Below are positions 21,970 through 31,494 of a stretch of DNA of 64,000 bases, in pieces; positions within the stretch are counted from its first letter, which is position 1; each line of letters starts with the position of its first letter. The notes under the pieces are model-generated. The model was not told where the DNA came from, did not search any database, and was given only the letters and a program-made list of their open reading frames with translations. The DNA is from Palaemon carinicauda. Taxonomy: Eukaryota > Arthropoda > Malacostraca > Decapoda > Palaemonidae. The position numbers and the translations under genes are program-made. Location: contig NC_090750.1 of assembly GCF_036898095.1 (NCBI RefSeq), positions 85,966,893-86,030,892 on the forward strand, read 5' to 3'.

Positions 21970-22450
21970 TATGTGGTCTCCAAGGGCTTTTATGTGAAAG
22001 ACTAGAATAGGAAATCCAATGCGACATAAATACCAAAGAAATATTTACTCCCCTGCTCTAGGGCCAGTGTATCAACATGCAAAGCACAGAATCAGTGTGT
22101 ATAAGGAAGACCCTTGAGTTCAGGCACATTACAACACTACACAGCACCTCAGTTGCTGAAATTCGTCTGCTATGAGTGACGTTATTACTACGTCAGTTGC
22201 CTCATAGAAAGGAATCATCATCCCTGTTAACTGCCAAGGTACAAGTGCATCAACTAGCATCCAACTGCCATCCAGGAATTCCCAAGTAAAAAACAATTGC
22301 CCCACTCCCTTGCTTGAGGCTAGAGAGGAGGGATTGTCCAGGAAGCCACACAGCAATTCCCTAAAAATAGGTTTTTCCTTTGCCAAGACATTTTTGGGGG
22401 TTAAAAGTGTTGTGTGGTCTCCAAGGATTAGTACCAGAGCAATATAAGTA
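21970..22450 (+). repeat. Dispersed repeat, one arm of an inverted pair with 33990-34330
   Basis: Blocks such as 'accaaagaaatatt', 'actcccctgctcta', 'gcacctcagttgct' and 'gtggtctccaag' recur in reverse complement at about 34080-34330, in matching order. It starts just inside the intron after the 21921 donor. The type of element is unknown and no coding capacity is seen. Confidence 0.6.
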
Positions 22451-22795
22451 GACGCTGTCACCCTCAAGGCCAATCATCAATGACCTAGCAGGACATACAA
22501 CACAACAACACATGCAACTGTTTCCATGGGTAAGAAAATCTAACAAGTCTGACATTTACCTTGTAAGGGCTGACTGAAGAATACTGGATGCATTCTACTT
22601 ATCCTGAAGGACCTGGCTGACTTGGTCCTTCTCTCCGGACTACCCTTGTAGGGGTCTCGAATGCGCCAAGTATCATGCAAGAATGCTTGGATTTGTTTCA
22701 GACAATGTTTAATAAACACGCTATGCCCAGTCCAACCCATAAAGCTCTGGATGTCCTGAAATTGCATATTAGCAAAAAATGATAGTGAAGAACCA
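22451..22795. other. Intronic sequence without recognised features
   Basis: AT-rich sequence between the dispersed repeat and DIRS element C. No gene, RNA or clear repeat is seen. Confidence 0.5.
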
Positions 22796-22972
22796 TTTTT
22801 CAATATTAAACTTAGCCGGTGATTATATAAGCTGCAGCTCTGCTGCCCGACAGAAAAACTCTACGCTCAAAATCCGCCAGCGATCGCTATGCAGGTAGGG
22901 GGTGTACTTCAACAGCGCCATCTGTCGTGCAGGTACTCAGTACTCAATGTAAACACAGAACTCAATTTTCTC
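22796..22972 (+). repeat. Left ITR of element C
   Basis: Ends in 'ctcaattttctc'. It matches 29130-29330 in reverse complement apart from the unequal outer tails (left edge 'cttagccgg', right edge 'cttacccgg'; both forms are recorded in the ICR). Confidence 0.9.
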
Positions 22973-23177
22973 TCTGTCGTGCCACCGGCAAGACCTACTA
23001 AATTCGGTGTTGCTTACTGGATTGGTTTTCACATATTTTGGTGAAGTACACATTTCTAGTTTTGAGCTTTCGCTTTGCAGACGTTATCTTCAATACATCC
23101 TTGCATTCTTTTGTTGAGATCGGATTATTTGTTGACGACTTGGATAGTTTTTTGAATTCCCCTTTGACTAATTCAAA

Positions 23178-25613
23178 ATGGCTGACCCTTCTCAAGTCCC
23201 TAAATTCAGAAAGTATAATGCTAGGGACTTTTCAAGGCGTCTTCCGAAGGCCTCTATCGATCCTCACACCGTTTGTTCCAATTGTCGGGATAAAACCTGT
23301 CAATTGGAAGATCGATGTGAGGAATGCGTTGGGCTTTCGGAATTCGATTTTCTCGAATTCCAGAAATATACACGTAGGCTAGAGAGAGATAGAGTCAGGA
23401 GGAGTTCATCTCGCTCCATTGAATTTTCCTCTCCTCATGCCCCACAACCTATTCCTTCCCCTGTAGTGGTTGCTCCTGATCCCCCTTCTAGCACTCAACA
23501 ACCTTCGATGGCAGATATGATGCGTGCCATTCGGGCTCTGGGTGAGAGAGTCGAGTCCTTGGCTAGTGACCGTAACCAGCTCATGGCAGACGTCAAGGAG
23601 CTGAAGTGCAAGAGTGCAGTGGGTAGTGATAAAGTGAGTGGTAGTGTTGTGGATAGTGTTGTGGATAGTGTTGCGCTTGAGGGTTCGTCTGTTCGTGCCT
23701 GTCGTCCTCCCAGTCCGGGACCTCTTGCAAGCTCCCAAGCCCAGGGGAGAAGCAATGTCGTACGACCAAAGGGTTCGAGAGGCTTTAATCAGCGAACAGA
23801 CGTTCCCTCCGTGGTTTCGGGCGTATCTACCCAAGATCGCCCCACCCACACGAAGACGAGAGAGCCCATTTATTCCTCGTCTGCGGAAGAGGTTTCTCAT
23901 AAGAAACCATGGACCAAGGTCTCGCGGCCTCTTAAGCGCAAGTCGGTCCCTTCCGCGCAAGTCCAACGGCCCAGTTGTAGCCACTGGGTCAGTTCGGACT
24001 CGCTGCAGTCTTCCGATGACTGCACACCTCCTAAGAGAGGCAAAGCGGTACCGCATCAGGCAGTAACACCGTCTGTTGCCGCACCTGCTCCTGTAGACCC
24101 TAAGTGGTCTTTGCTGCAGACCATGCAGTCACAGTTAACGTCATTGATGCAGGACTTTCGTGCGGAGAAGGTTGACGCTGCACCAACCTCTAGCCTACAA
24201 CCAACCACGGTTGTGCGTCCGGTGGACGCTGAGGCTACCTTCTCCCGCACTCCAGCTGTGAGAGTCCCGCCACCCATGCGTTCCAGTGTACCCTGCCAGC
24301 CGCATGTTGACGTTCAGCGACGCACGGAACCTTCCGTTGACGTTCGCGAGGTACAACAACAACCTAAGTTGTTTTGTTTTGACGCGGTGCGTCAACCTCC
24401 GCAACCCAGTGTGGTTACCACTACTCACCCACAGCAGACTAGACAGTCTGGAGTAGACGCTATGCGTCCCCGCGCTGCTATGGTTGTTGCCAGTTCACAG
24501 ACTGGGCAACAGTTCCATGACGTTGCGTCCGGTTCAGTCACGCGTGCACCCGTGCTGCCGGACTCAGCTGACCAGCCGATTCCTACTCCTTTGCCGCTTC
24601 CTCCTCAGTTTTCAGATGATGGACTCTCTGAGGATGACGACGCTGCACACATTGACGACCCGCATACGGACATCGACGAACCCAAGACCACGCAACCCTC
24701 CTTGGACTTTAGAAAAGTTCTGGCTTTGTTCAAGGAGATGTTTCCTGATCAGTTTGTGCCTGCGGCTCCACGCTCTCCTCCGTCAGAGTTCGCTTTAGGC
24801 ACGCAGTCATCAGCGCCTGCCTTCACGAAACTCGTCCTCGCCCGCTCGTCCAAGAGAGCTTTACGAGTTTTAGGAGATTGGATGCAGTCCAAAAAGAACC
24901 TTGGGAAGACAGCATTTACGTTTCCCCCTGCGAGACTCTCTTCCAGATCGAGCGTCTGGTATGCCACGGGAGAAGTTCTCGGCTTGGGAGTTCCTGCCTC
25001 TGCCCAGGGCGACTTCTCAAGTCTAGTAGACTCTCCCCGCAGGCTAGCCATGAGACGCTCTAAGATTTGTTGGTCTCCTTCAGACTTAGACCATCTGTTG
25101 AAAGGAGTGTTTAGAGCCTTCGAGGTCTTTAACTTTTTGGACTGGTGTCTGGGAGCTTTGAGCAGGAAGATCTCCCCTTCTGACAAGGAAGCTTCCTTGC
25201 TCATTATGTCCTGCATGGACAAGGCCATACGTGACGGATCCAGTGAGCTTGCGGCTTCGTTCGTATCCGGGGTCCTCAAGTAACGGGAAAACCTTTGCTC
25301 TTTCCTGTCAGCTGGAGTTACACCGTGTCAGAGATCGGAACTTCTGTTTGCTCCTCTGTCAAAGTGCCTTTTCCCAGAGGACTTGATAAAGGAGATTGCT
25401 GCCTCCTTGATTCAGAAAGACACCCATGACCTGGTTGCGTCCTCTGCCCGCAAAGCCACCCCTTTGCCTACCTTGTCTAGACCCAGGATGGACACTCCAG
25501 TGTCCAGATTCATTCCGCCCTTTCGTGGCAGAGCCTCCAGCAGAGGAGGTGCTCGTGCCGAAGGGAGACGTGGGAAGAAGAAAGGTACCAAGTCCTTTAA
25601 AGGCAGAGTCTGA
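23178..25613 (+). pseudogene. gag: Gag-like ORF of element C, one premature stop
   Basis: Open for 701 codons from MADPSQVPK to TAA at 25281-25283, where elements A and B read Lys ('VLKKR'). The same frame then continues to the normal end at 25611-25613 (UGA followed by CUG). The first cysteine of the N-terminal cluster region differs from B ('KYNARDFSRR' against 'KCSARDCSRR'), so two Cys are lost. Linker and capsid-like regions are otherwise as in B. A truncated Gag lacking the last 110 residues would be made. Confidence 0.82.
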
Positions 25614-27683
25614 CTGCCACCTTCTTCAGACAGCAGTGGGAGCCAGACTCAAGAACTTCTGGCAGACCTGGGAGAAAAAGGGCGCAGATGCACAATCTGT
25701 GAAGTTGCTCAGAGAAGGGTACAAGATCCCGTTTGTACGCAAACCCCCTCTAGCAACATCTCCCATCGATCTATCTCCCAGGTACAGAGAGGAAGACAAG
25801 AGACTAGCTTTGAAGCAGGAGGTGTCTCTCTTACTAGAAAAGGGAGCGGTAGTCAAAGTCCGGGACCATCAATCCCCGGGCTTCTACAACCGTCTCTTCT
25901 TAGTGGTAAAGAAGACAGGAGGGTCTCCACCCTCCACCCTCCTGTGTGACGTTAACTGTCAGTGCGCTGAATGTCTTTGTCACAAAGCAGACGTTCGCCA
26001 TGGAGACCACAAAGTCCGTTCTAGCAGCGGTCAGGCAGGAAGACTGGATGGTCTCTTTAGACCTAAGGGACGCTTACTTTCACGTCCCCATTCACCCAGA
26101 ATCCCAACCTTTGCTGAGATTCGTTTACGAAAAGGTTGTCTACCAATTTCAAGCCCTGTGCTTTGGCCTAAGCACAGCTCCTCTTGTATTTACGAGGCTG
26201 ATGAGGAATATTGCCAAATTCCTGCATTTAGCGGATATCAGAGCCTCCCCCTATTTGGACGACTGGCTTCTAAGAGCTTCTTCCAGTCGTCGCTGTCTGG
26301 AGAATCTAAAGTGGACTCTAGATCTGACCAAGGAATTGGGTCTCCTGGTCAATATGGAAAAGTCCCAACTGGTCCCATCCCAAACTATAGTGTACTTAGG
26401 GATGGAGATTCACAGTCAAGCTTTTCGGGCTTTTCCGTCGGCCCCCAGAACAAGTCAAGCCCAAGGATGCATCCAGAACATGCTATGAACGATGTTCAGT
26501 CAGACAGTGGATGAGTCTGATAGGGACGCTTTCATCCCTGGAACAGTTCATTTCGTTAGGGAGACTACACCTCCGTCCCCTTCAATTTCACCTAGCTGTT
26601 TACTGGAAAAAGGACAAGACGCTAGAAGCGGTCTCGATCCCCATTTCCGAGAAGATGAAGTCATCACTGACTTGGTGGAAGGACAACATCAACCTCAGAG
26701 AGGGTCTGCCCCTGGCTGTTCAGACCCCCAACCACGTTCTCTTCTCGGACGCATCGGACACGGGCTGGGGTGCGACATTAGACGGTCGGGAATGCTCGGG
26801 AACTTGGAACTCGAATCAAAGAACGTTACATATCAACTGCAAGGAGCTACTGGCAGTTCATCTGGCCTTGAAAAGCTTCAAGTCCCTCCTTCAAGGCAAG
26901 GTGGTGGAGGTGAACTCAGACAACACCACGGCCTTGGCGTACATCTCCAAGCAAGGAGGGACCCATTCTATGACGTTGTACGAGATCGCAAGGGACCTCC
27001 TCACCTGGTCAAGAGATCTAAACCTTTCTCTAGTAACGAGGTTCATTCAAGGCAACATGAATGTCATGGCGGATTGCCTCAGTCGGAAGGGTCAAATCAT
27101 TCCAACAGAATGGACCCTACACAAGGATGTGTGCAAGAGACTATGGGCCACATGGGGCCAACCTACCATAGATCTCTTTGCAACCTCGATGACCAAGAGG
27201 CTCCCAATATATTGCTCACCAATCCCGGACCCAGCAGCAGTTCATATAGATGCCTTTCTACTGGATTGGTCCCATCTAGACCTTTATGCATTCCCCCCGT
27301 TCAAGATTGTCAACAAGGTACTGCAGAAGTTCGCCTCTCACGAAGGGACAAGGTTGACGTTAGTTGCTCCCCTCTGGCCCGCGAGAGAATGGTTCACCGA
27401 GGTACTTCAATGGCTGGTGGACGTTCCCAGAACTCTTCCTCTAAGAGTGGACCTTCTACGTCAGCCACACGTAAAGAAGGTACACCCAAGCCTCCACGCT
27501 CTTCGTCTGACTGCCTTCAGACTATCGAAAGACTCACTAGAGCTAGAGGCTTTTCGAAGGAGGCAGCCAGGGCGATTGCTAGAGCAAGGAGGACATCCAC
27601 TCTTAGAGTCTACCAGTCGAAGTGGGAAGTCTTCCGAAACTGGTGCAAGTCGGTATCAGTATCCTCGACCAGTACCTCTGTAA
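25488..27683 (+). pseudogene. RT / RNase H / methyltransferase-like ORF of element C, two frameshifts
   Basis: The RT reading runs in three frames. From the gag overlap it is open through 'FYNRLFLVVKKTGG', where a short rearrangement near 25920-25955 replaces the sequence between 'KTGG' and 'VSALN'. It resumes at 25946-26488 with 'VSLDLRDAYFHVPIHP' and an intact YLDD, then a 5-nt deletion near 26486 (compared with B) shifts it again. It continues at 26511-27683 with RNase H and the 'DLYAFPPFK' region. It cannot make a full RT without correction. Confidence 0.82.
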
Positions 27684-28582
27684 CCCAAATAGCTGACTTC
27701 AAATTATACCTGAGGAAGGAAAGATCTCTTTCAGCTCCCACTATCAAAGGTTACAGAAGCATGTTGGCATCAGTCTTCCGTCACAGAGGCTTAGATCTTT
27801 CTAACAACAAAGATCTACAGGACCTCCCTAAGTCTTTTGAGACCTCGAAGGAGCGTCGTTTGGCTACACCGGGTTGGAATTTAGACGTGGTACTAAGATT
27901 CCTTATGTCAGAAAGGTTCGAGCCACTACAATCAGCCTCCTTTAAAGATCTCACTTTAAAGACTCTTTTCCTCGTTTGCTTAGCAACAGCTAAAAGAGTC
28001 AGTGAGATTCACGCCTTCAGCAGGAACATCGGATTTTCATCTGAAACGGCTACATGTTCTTTACAGCTTGGTTTTCTAGCCAAAAACGAGCTACCTTCTC
28101 GTCCTTGGCCGAAATCGTTCGATATTCCAAGCCTTTCAAATTTGGTTGGAAATGAACTAGAAAGAGTCTTATGCCCTGTTAGAGCTCTTAAGTTCTATTT
28201 AAGACGAACTAAACCTTTACGAGGACAGTCAGAAGCTTTATGGTGTTCTATTAAGAAACCTTCTTTGCCTATGCCAAAGAATGCAGTTTCCTATTATATC
28301 AGACTGTTGATACGAGAAGCTCATTCCCATCTGAATGAGGAAGACCATGCTTTGCTGAAGGTAAAGACACATGAAGTTAGAGCTGTCGCAACTTCAGTGG
28401 CCTTTAAACAAAATAGATCTCTGCAGAGTATAATGGACGCAACCTATTGGAGAAGCAAGTCAGTGTTCGCGTCTTTTTATCTTAAAGATGTCCAGTCTCT
28501 TTACGAGAACTGCTACACCCTGGGACCATTCGTAGCAGCGAGTGCAGTAGTGGGTGAGGGCTCAACCACTACATTCCCCTAA
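26492..28582 (+). CDS. Tyrosine recombinase ORF of element C
   Basis: Open 696-codon frame. The YR domain is in the last 370 codons with catalytic Arg in 'AKRVSE', HxxR in 'HEVRAVATS' and Tyr in 'FASFYLKD', all present. Its N-terminal part overlaps RT/RNase H in another frame. The start is uncertain; the indels that broke RT also cut the longer upstream open frame seen in A and B. A recombinase could still be produced if translated from an internal start. Confidence 0.8.
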   Translation: MFSQTVDESDRDAFIPGTVHFVRETTPPSPSISPSCLLEKGQDARSGLDPHFREDEVITDLVEGQHQPQRGSAPGCSDPQPRSLLGRIGHGLGCDIRRSGMLGNLELESKNVTYQLQGATGSSSGLEKLQVPPSRQGGGGELRQHHGLGVHLQARRDPFYDVVRDRKGPPHLVKRSKPFSSNEVHSRQHECHGGLPQSEGSNHSNRMDPTQGCVQETMGHMGPTYHRSLCNLDDQEAPNILLTNPGPSSSSYRCLSTGLVPSRPLCIPPVQDCQQGTAEVRLSRRDKVDVSCSPLARERMVHRGTSMAGGRSQNSSSKSGPSTSATRKEGTPKPPRSSSDCLQTIERLTRARGFSKEAARAIARARRTSTLRVYQSKWEVFRNWCKSVSVSSTSTSVTQIADFKLYLRKERSLSAPTIKGYRSMLASVFRHRGLDLSNNKDLQDLPKSFETSKERRLATPGWNLDVVLRFLMSERFEPLQSASFKDLTLKTLFLVCLATAKRVSEIHAFSRNIGFSSETATCSLQLGFLAKNELPSRPWPKSFDIPSLSNLVGNELERVLCPVRALKFYLRRTKPLRGQSEALWCSIKKPSLPMPKNAVSYYIRLLIREAHSHLNEEDHALLKVKTHEVRAVATSVAFKQNRSLQSIMDATYWRSKSVFASFYLKDVQSLYENCYTLGPFVAASAVVGEGSTTTFP

Positions 28583-28991
28583 TTCCATAACCTTTTTTTA
28601 ATCTTTCTCTTGAAATGTTTTTTATTGTTGTTTTTGGGTTGTCCGGAAGGCTAAGAAGCCTTTCGCATCCTGGTTGATTTGGCGGGTGGTCAAATTCTTT
28701 TCTTGAGAAGCGCCTAGATTAGAGGTTTTGATGAGGTCCTGTAGTATGGGTTGCAACCCTTGATACTTCAGCTCCTAGGAGTCGCTCAGCATCCTAAGAG
28801 GATCGCGAGGCTCAGTAAGGAAGACGTACTTAAAAAAGGCAGAGTAATTGTTCAAGTCGACTTCCTTACCAGGTACTTATTTATTTTATGTTTGTTATTT
28901 TGAATAACTGCTAAAATGAAATACAAAATCCTTAGCTCATAATAATGTAAACAATTAATGCTGGTCTCTACCCACCCCCCTGGGTGTGAAT

Positions 28992-29091
28992 CAGCTTATA
29001 TAATCACCGGCTAAGTTTAATATTGAAAATGTTATTTTTATAATAAAATAAATTTTTGAATATACTTACCCGGTGATTATATATTAAAGGA
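28992..29091 (+). repeat. ICR of element C
   Basis: Contains 'caccggctaagtttaatatt' (left tail, reverse complement) joined to the right-tail complement ending 'tacttacccggtgattatat'. Confidence 0.87.
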
Positions 29092-29129
29092 CCCTCCCTC
29101 CCTCCCCAATAGAGACCCAGTGGACCGAG

Positions 29130-29330
29130 GAGAAAATTGAGTTCTGTGTTTACATTGAGTACTGAGTACCTGCACGACAGATGGCGCTGTTGAAGTACAC
29201 CCCCTACCTGCATAGCGATCGCTGGCGGATTTTGAGCGTAGAGTTTTTCTGTCGGGCAGCAGAGCTGCAGCTTATATAATCACCGGGTAAGTATATTAAA
29301 AAATTTATTTTATTATAAAAATAACATTTT
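29130..29330 (-). repeat. Right ITR of element C
   Basis: Inverted copy of the left ITR with an AT-rich tail ending 'taaaaataacattttt'. Confidence 0.9.
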
Positions 29331-29379
29331 TCTCACATGATGGGTTTTAGGGATGGCCTTTTTAATTAGGGAGGTTATC

Positions 29380-30105
29380 AAAATGCCGATACCAGTATGG
29401 ATTCATGAGGGGAAGAGGGACTGAATGTTACCTTTATAGTAAGGCAGCTAGAGGGAGACCAGAAGCTCTTCGGTGCTTTTGTAAACCTAGAGAAGGCTTA
29501 TGATTGAATCCCAAGAGAAATTGTTTTGGTGCAAGAGGAAGAAGAAAGTCCAAGTGTGTTTAGTTAGAAAGGTTGAGATGATATACAAAAGAACAAAGAC
29601 AAAATTAATAATAGTAGTTGGTGAAACTGAAACCTTTGAAGTTAGTATTGAATTATACCAGAGGTCAGTATTGTCTGTTTTTATTTGTGGTGGTCATGGG
29701 TGTGTTAAGTGAAGAGATCAGAAATGAAGAATTGTGGGAGTTGCTACATGCAGATAATTGGGTGATTACTGATAAAAATAGGAAGAATTACAGAGAATGG
29801 TTGTAGAATGGCTGGAGTTTTCAGAGGGGGGTGGCTTGAGGGCAAATGGGGATAAGACTTAGCTTATGGTGAGGAGTAAGAAAGGTAGGGAGAAGATAGC
29901 CATATATGAAAGTAGAGGCTTAGTTATAAAACAGGTAGAACAGTTTAGATACTTGAGATCTACTAAAAGTCAGGAGGGAGAATATGAGGCTGATGTTGAG
30001 AATAGGTTCAAAGCAGCCTTGGGGAAGTGGAGGGAGGTAGTGGGAGTGGTATATGATAATAAAAGGCCAATCAGTATGCTGAAGTCTGCCCTTGAATTTT
30101 AGAAA
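29380..30105 (+). mobile_element. LINE reverse transcriptase remnant (RTE-like), + strand
   Basis: Decayed RT domain in broken frames: 'QYGFMRGRGT', then a 'LEKAYD'-like block (29480-29510), 'EEIRNEELWELLHAD' (29708-29752, the catalytic YADD region degraded to HADN), and 'FKAALGKWREVVGVVYD' (30010-30056). The same family type occurs on the minus strand at 44613-62710. Many stops and small indels show it is inactive. Confidence 0.7.
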
Positions 30106-30109
30106 CCTG

Positions 30110-30993
30110 CACTTTTGTATGATTCCTTTTTCTAGCATCTTGCTTATATAGGAGTCTTTTTCCTGGATCCTGGTCTTATGAAAGAGGTTTTAATATCCAC
30201 GATTATGCTCTACGCCTACTGAGGAAAGTTTCAACGCTCTCAAAAATAATGAAGACAAAGCCCCTGTATTGACAAGATCCTCTGCCTCTGTGTGATTTGC
30301 CAGCTCCGATTCCCTTGGAATGTCTCTAATGCCCTCACATTACTACATAGCTTTGCTACTCCAGTTCCTCTCAAGGAAATTTAGATGTTGGTTAATGCTT
30401 GGGATGAGAAAATGGTCTGGTCCCTTTGCGAGTTGCTTTTGAGCCCACTGCTGTTTCTTTTAGGCTGCAGCGTTGTGAAAGAAAGCCTTTTACATTTATA
30501 GGAAGGGCTAAAAACCTTTCCTCCATTTCTCCAGAAATAAAGTGACCATTGCCTCTGCATTGGCTTTGGCTTTGTCCACTAGGGGTTTGAGGAAGAGAGA
30601 TTTGCATAGCTGATCACTATTCAGAAATTCCTATTGCCTCTACCTTCCCCAGATGAAATGCTACCAGCATGGGGTGCCTCACTTCGAACTGCTTTAACAG
30701 TTCTGCAGAGCCTCATAGACTGGTATACCCAGTAGCTTTACCACTGCAGAGGTGGTCATCTGCCATCCCCCTATAGCTCCCTTTTCCAAGGAAGCCCCAG
30801 CAGACACTTGAGTTAACTTAGTTCTGCCGGGCACTGAATTCTGCAGTCCTAAGGTGATCTGGAACTAAAGGTAAATGGTTGCCCAATTGATTGGTACCTA
30901 CCTGAGTGTTCCATTTTTTAGGAAGAAAGACCACAAAATCCTTTTAGTTCCATGAAACTATCAAACTCTTAGATGTATCCCAAAAAGTAACTA
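30110..30993. other. Unassigned decayed repeat, left of the Tigger derivative
   Basis: No intact gene. Weak coding-like stretches on + (for example 'LALALSTRGLRKRDLHS' near 30550-30605) suggest a degraded retroelement gag, but I cannot assign it. The 499-bp Tigger derivative interrupts it. Confidence 0.4.
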
Positions 30994-31492
30994 CAGTGAA
31001 CCCTCGTTTATCACGGTAGATAGGTTCCAGACCCGGCCGCGATAGGTGAAAATCCGCGAAGTAGTGACACCATATTTACCTATTTATTTAACATGTATAT
31101 TCAGACTTTTAAAACCTTCCCTTGTACGTAGTACTGTTAACAAACTACCCTTTAATGTACAGAACACTTAATGCATGTACTACAGTACCCTAAACTAAAA
31201 GAGGCACAAATATTAAAGGCGATTTTATATCATGCGTTTCCTAAACGCAAAAAAGAACGATAAAAAATGGCAACCAATGTTTTGTTTACGTTTCTCTGAT
31301 CATAATGAAAAAACAAACGCATTTACTGTACACATCTGTGTATAGGTTAGTTTTTGCATCGATTATATTGATTATTCAGTACAGTATGTTGATTTTGTTA
31401 TTACCAATATGTATATATATATGGGTTATGAAAAAAATCCGCAAAGTGGTGAATCCGCGATGGTCGAACCGCGAAGTAGCGAGGGTTCACTG
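30994..31492. mobile_element. 499-bp non-autonomous Tigger (pogo-type) derivative
   Basis: Begins 'cagtgaaccctcg' and ends 'cgagggttcactg', flanked by TA on each side (30992-30993 and 31493-31494), the target duplication typical of Tc1/mariner/pogo elements. Its left about 410 bp match the left end of the full Tigger at 45303-45712 and its right about 80 bp match 55448-55534, so it is an internal deletion product. It has no transposase. Confidence 0.9.
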
Positions 31493-31494
31493 TA

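Larger units (their letters stand above)
22796..29330 (+). mobile_element. DIRS-type retrotransposon, element C (full length, RT broken)
   Basis: About 6.5 kb with complete ITR/ICR structure; the ITR core ('gattatataagctgcagctc') belongs to the C/E lineage and is identical left to right. gag has a premature stop near its 3' end, RT has two frameshifting indels, and YR is open. It lies in the 19.3-kb intron of the zinc-finger gene, same strand. Confidence 0.92.

Noticed and set aside
21922..22010. Stop at 22010 as the natural end of the zinc-finger gene
   Set aside because: A good donor at 21921/21922 has the right phase for the 41229 microexon, and sequence past about 21970 is a dispersed repeat. 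Kept only as a possible intron-retention end.
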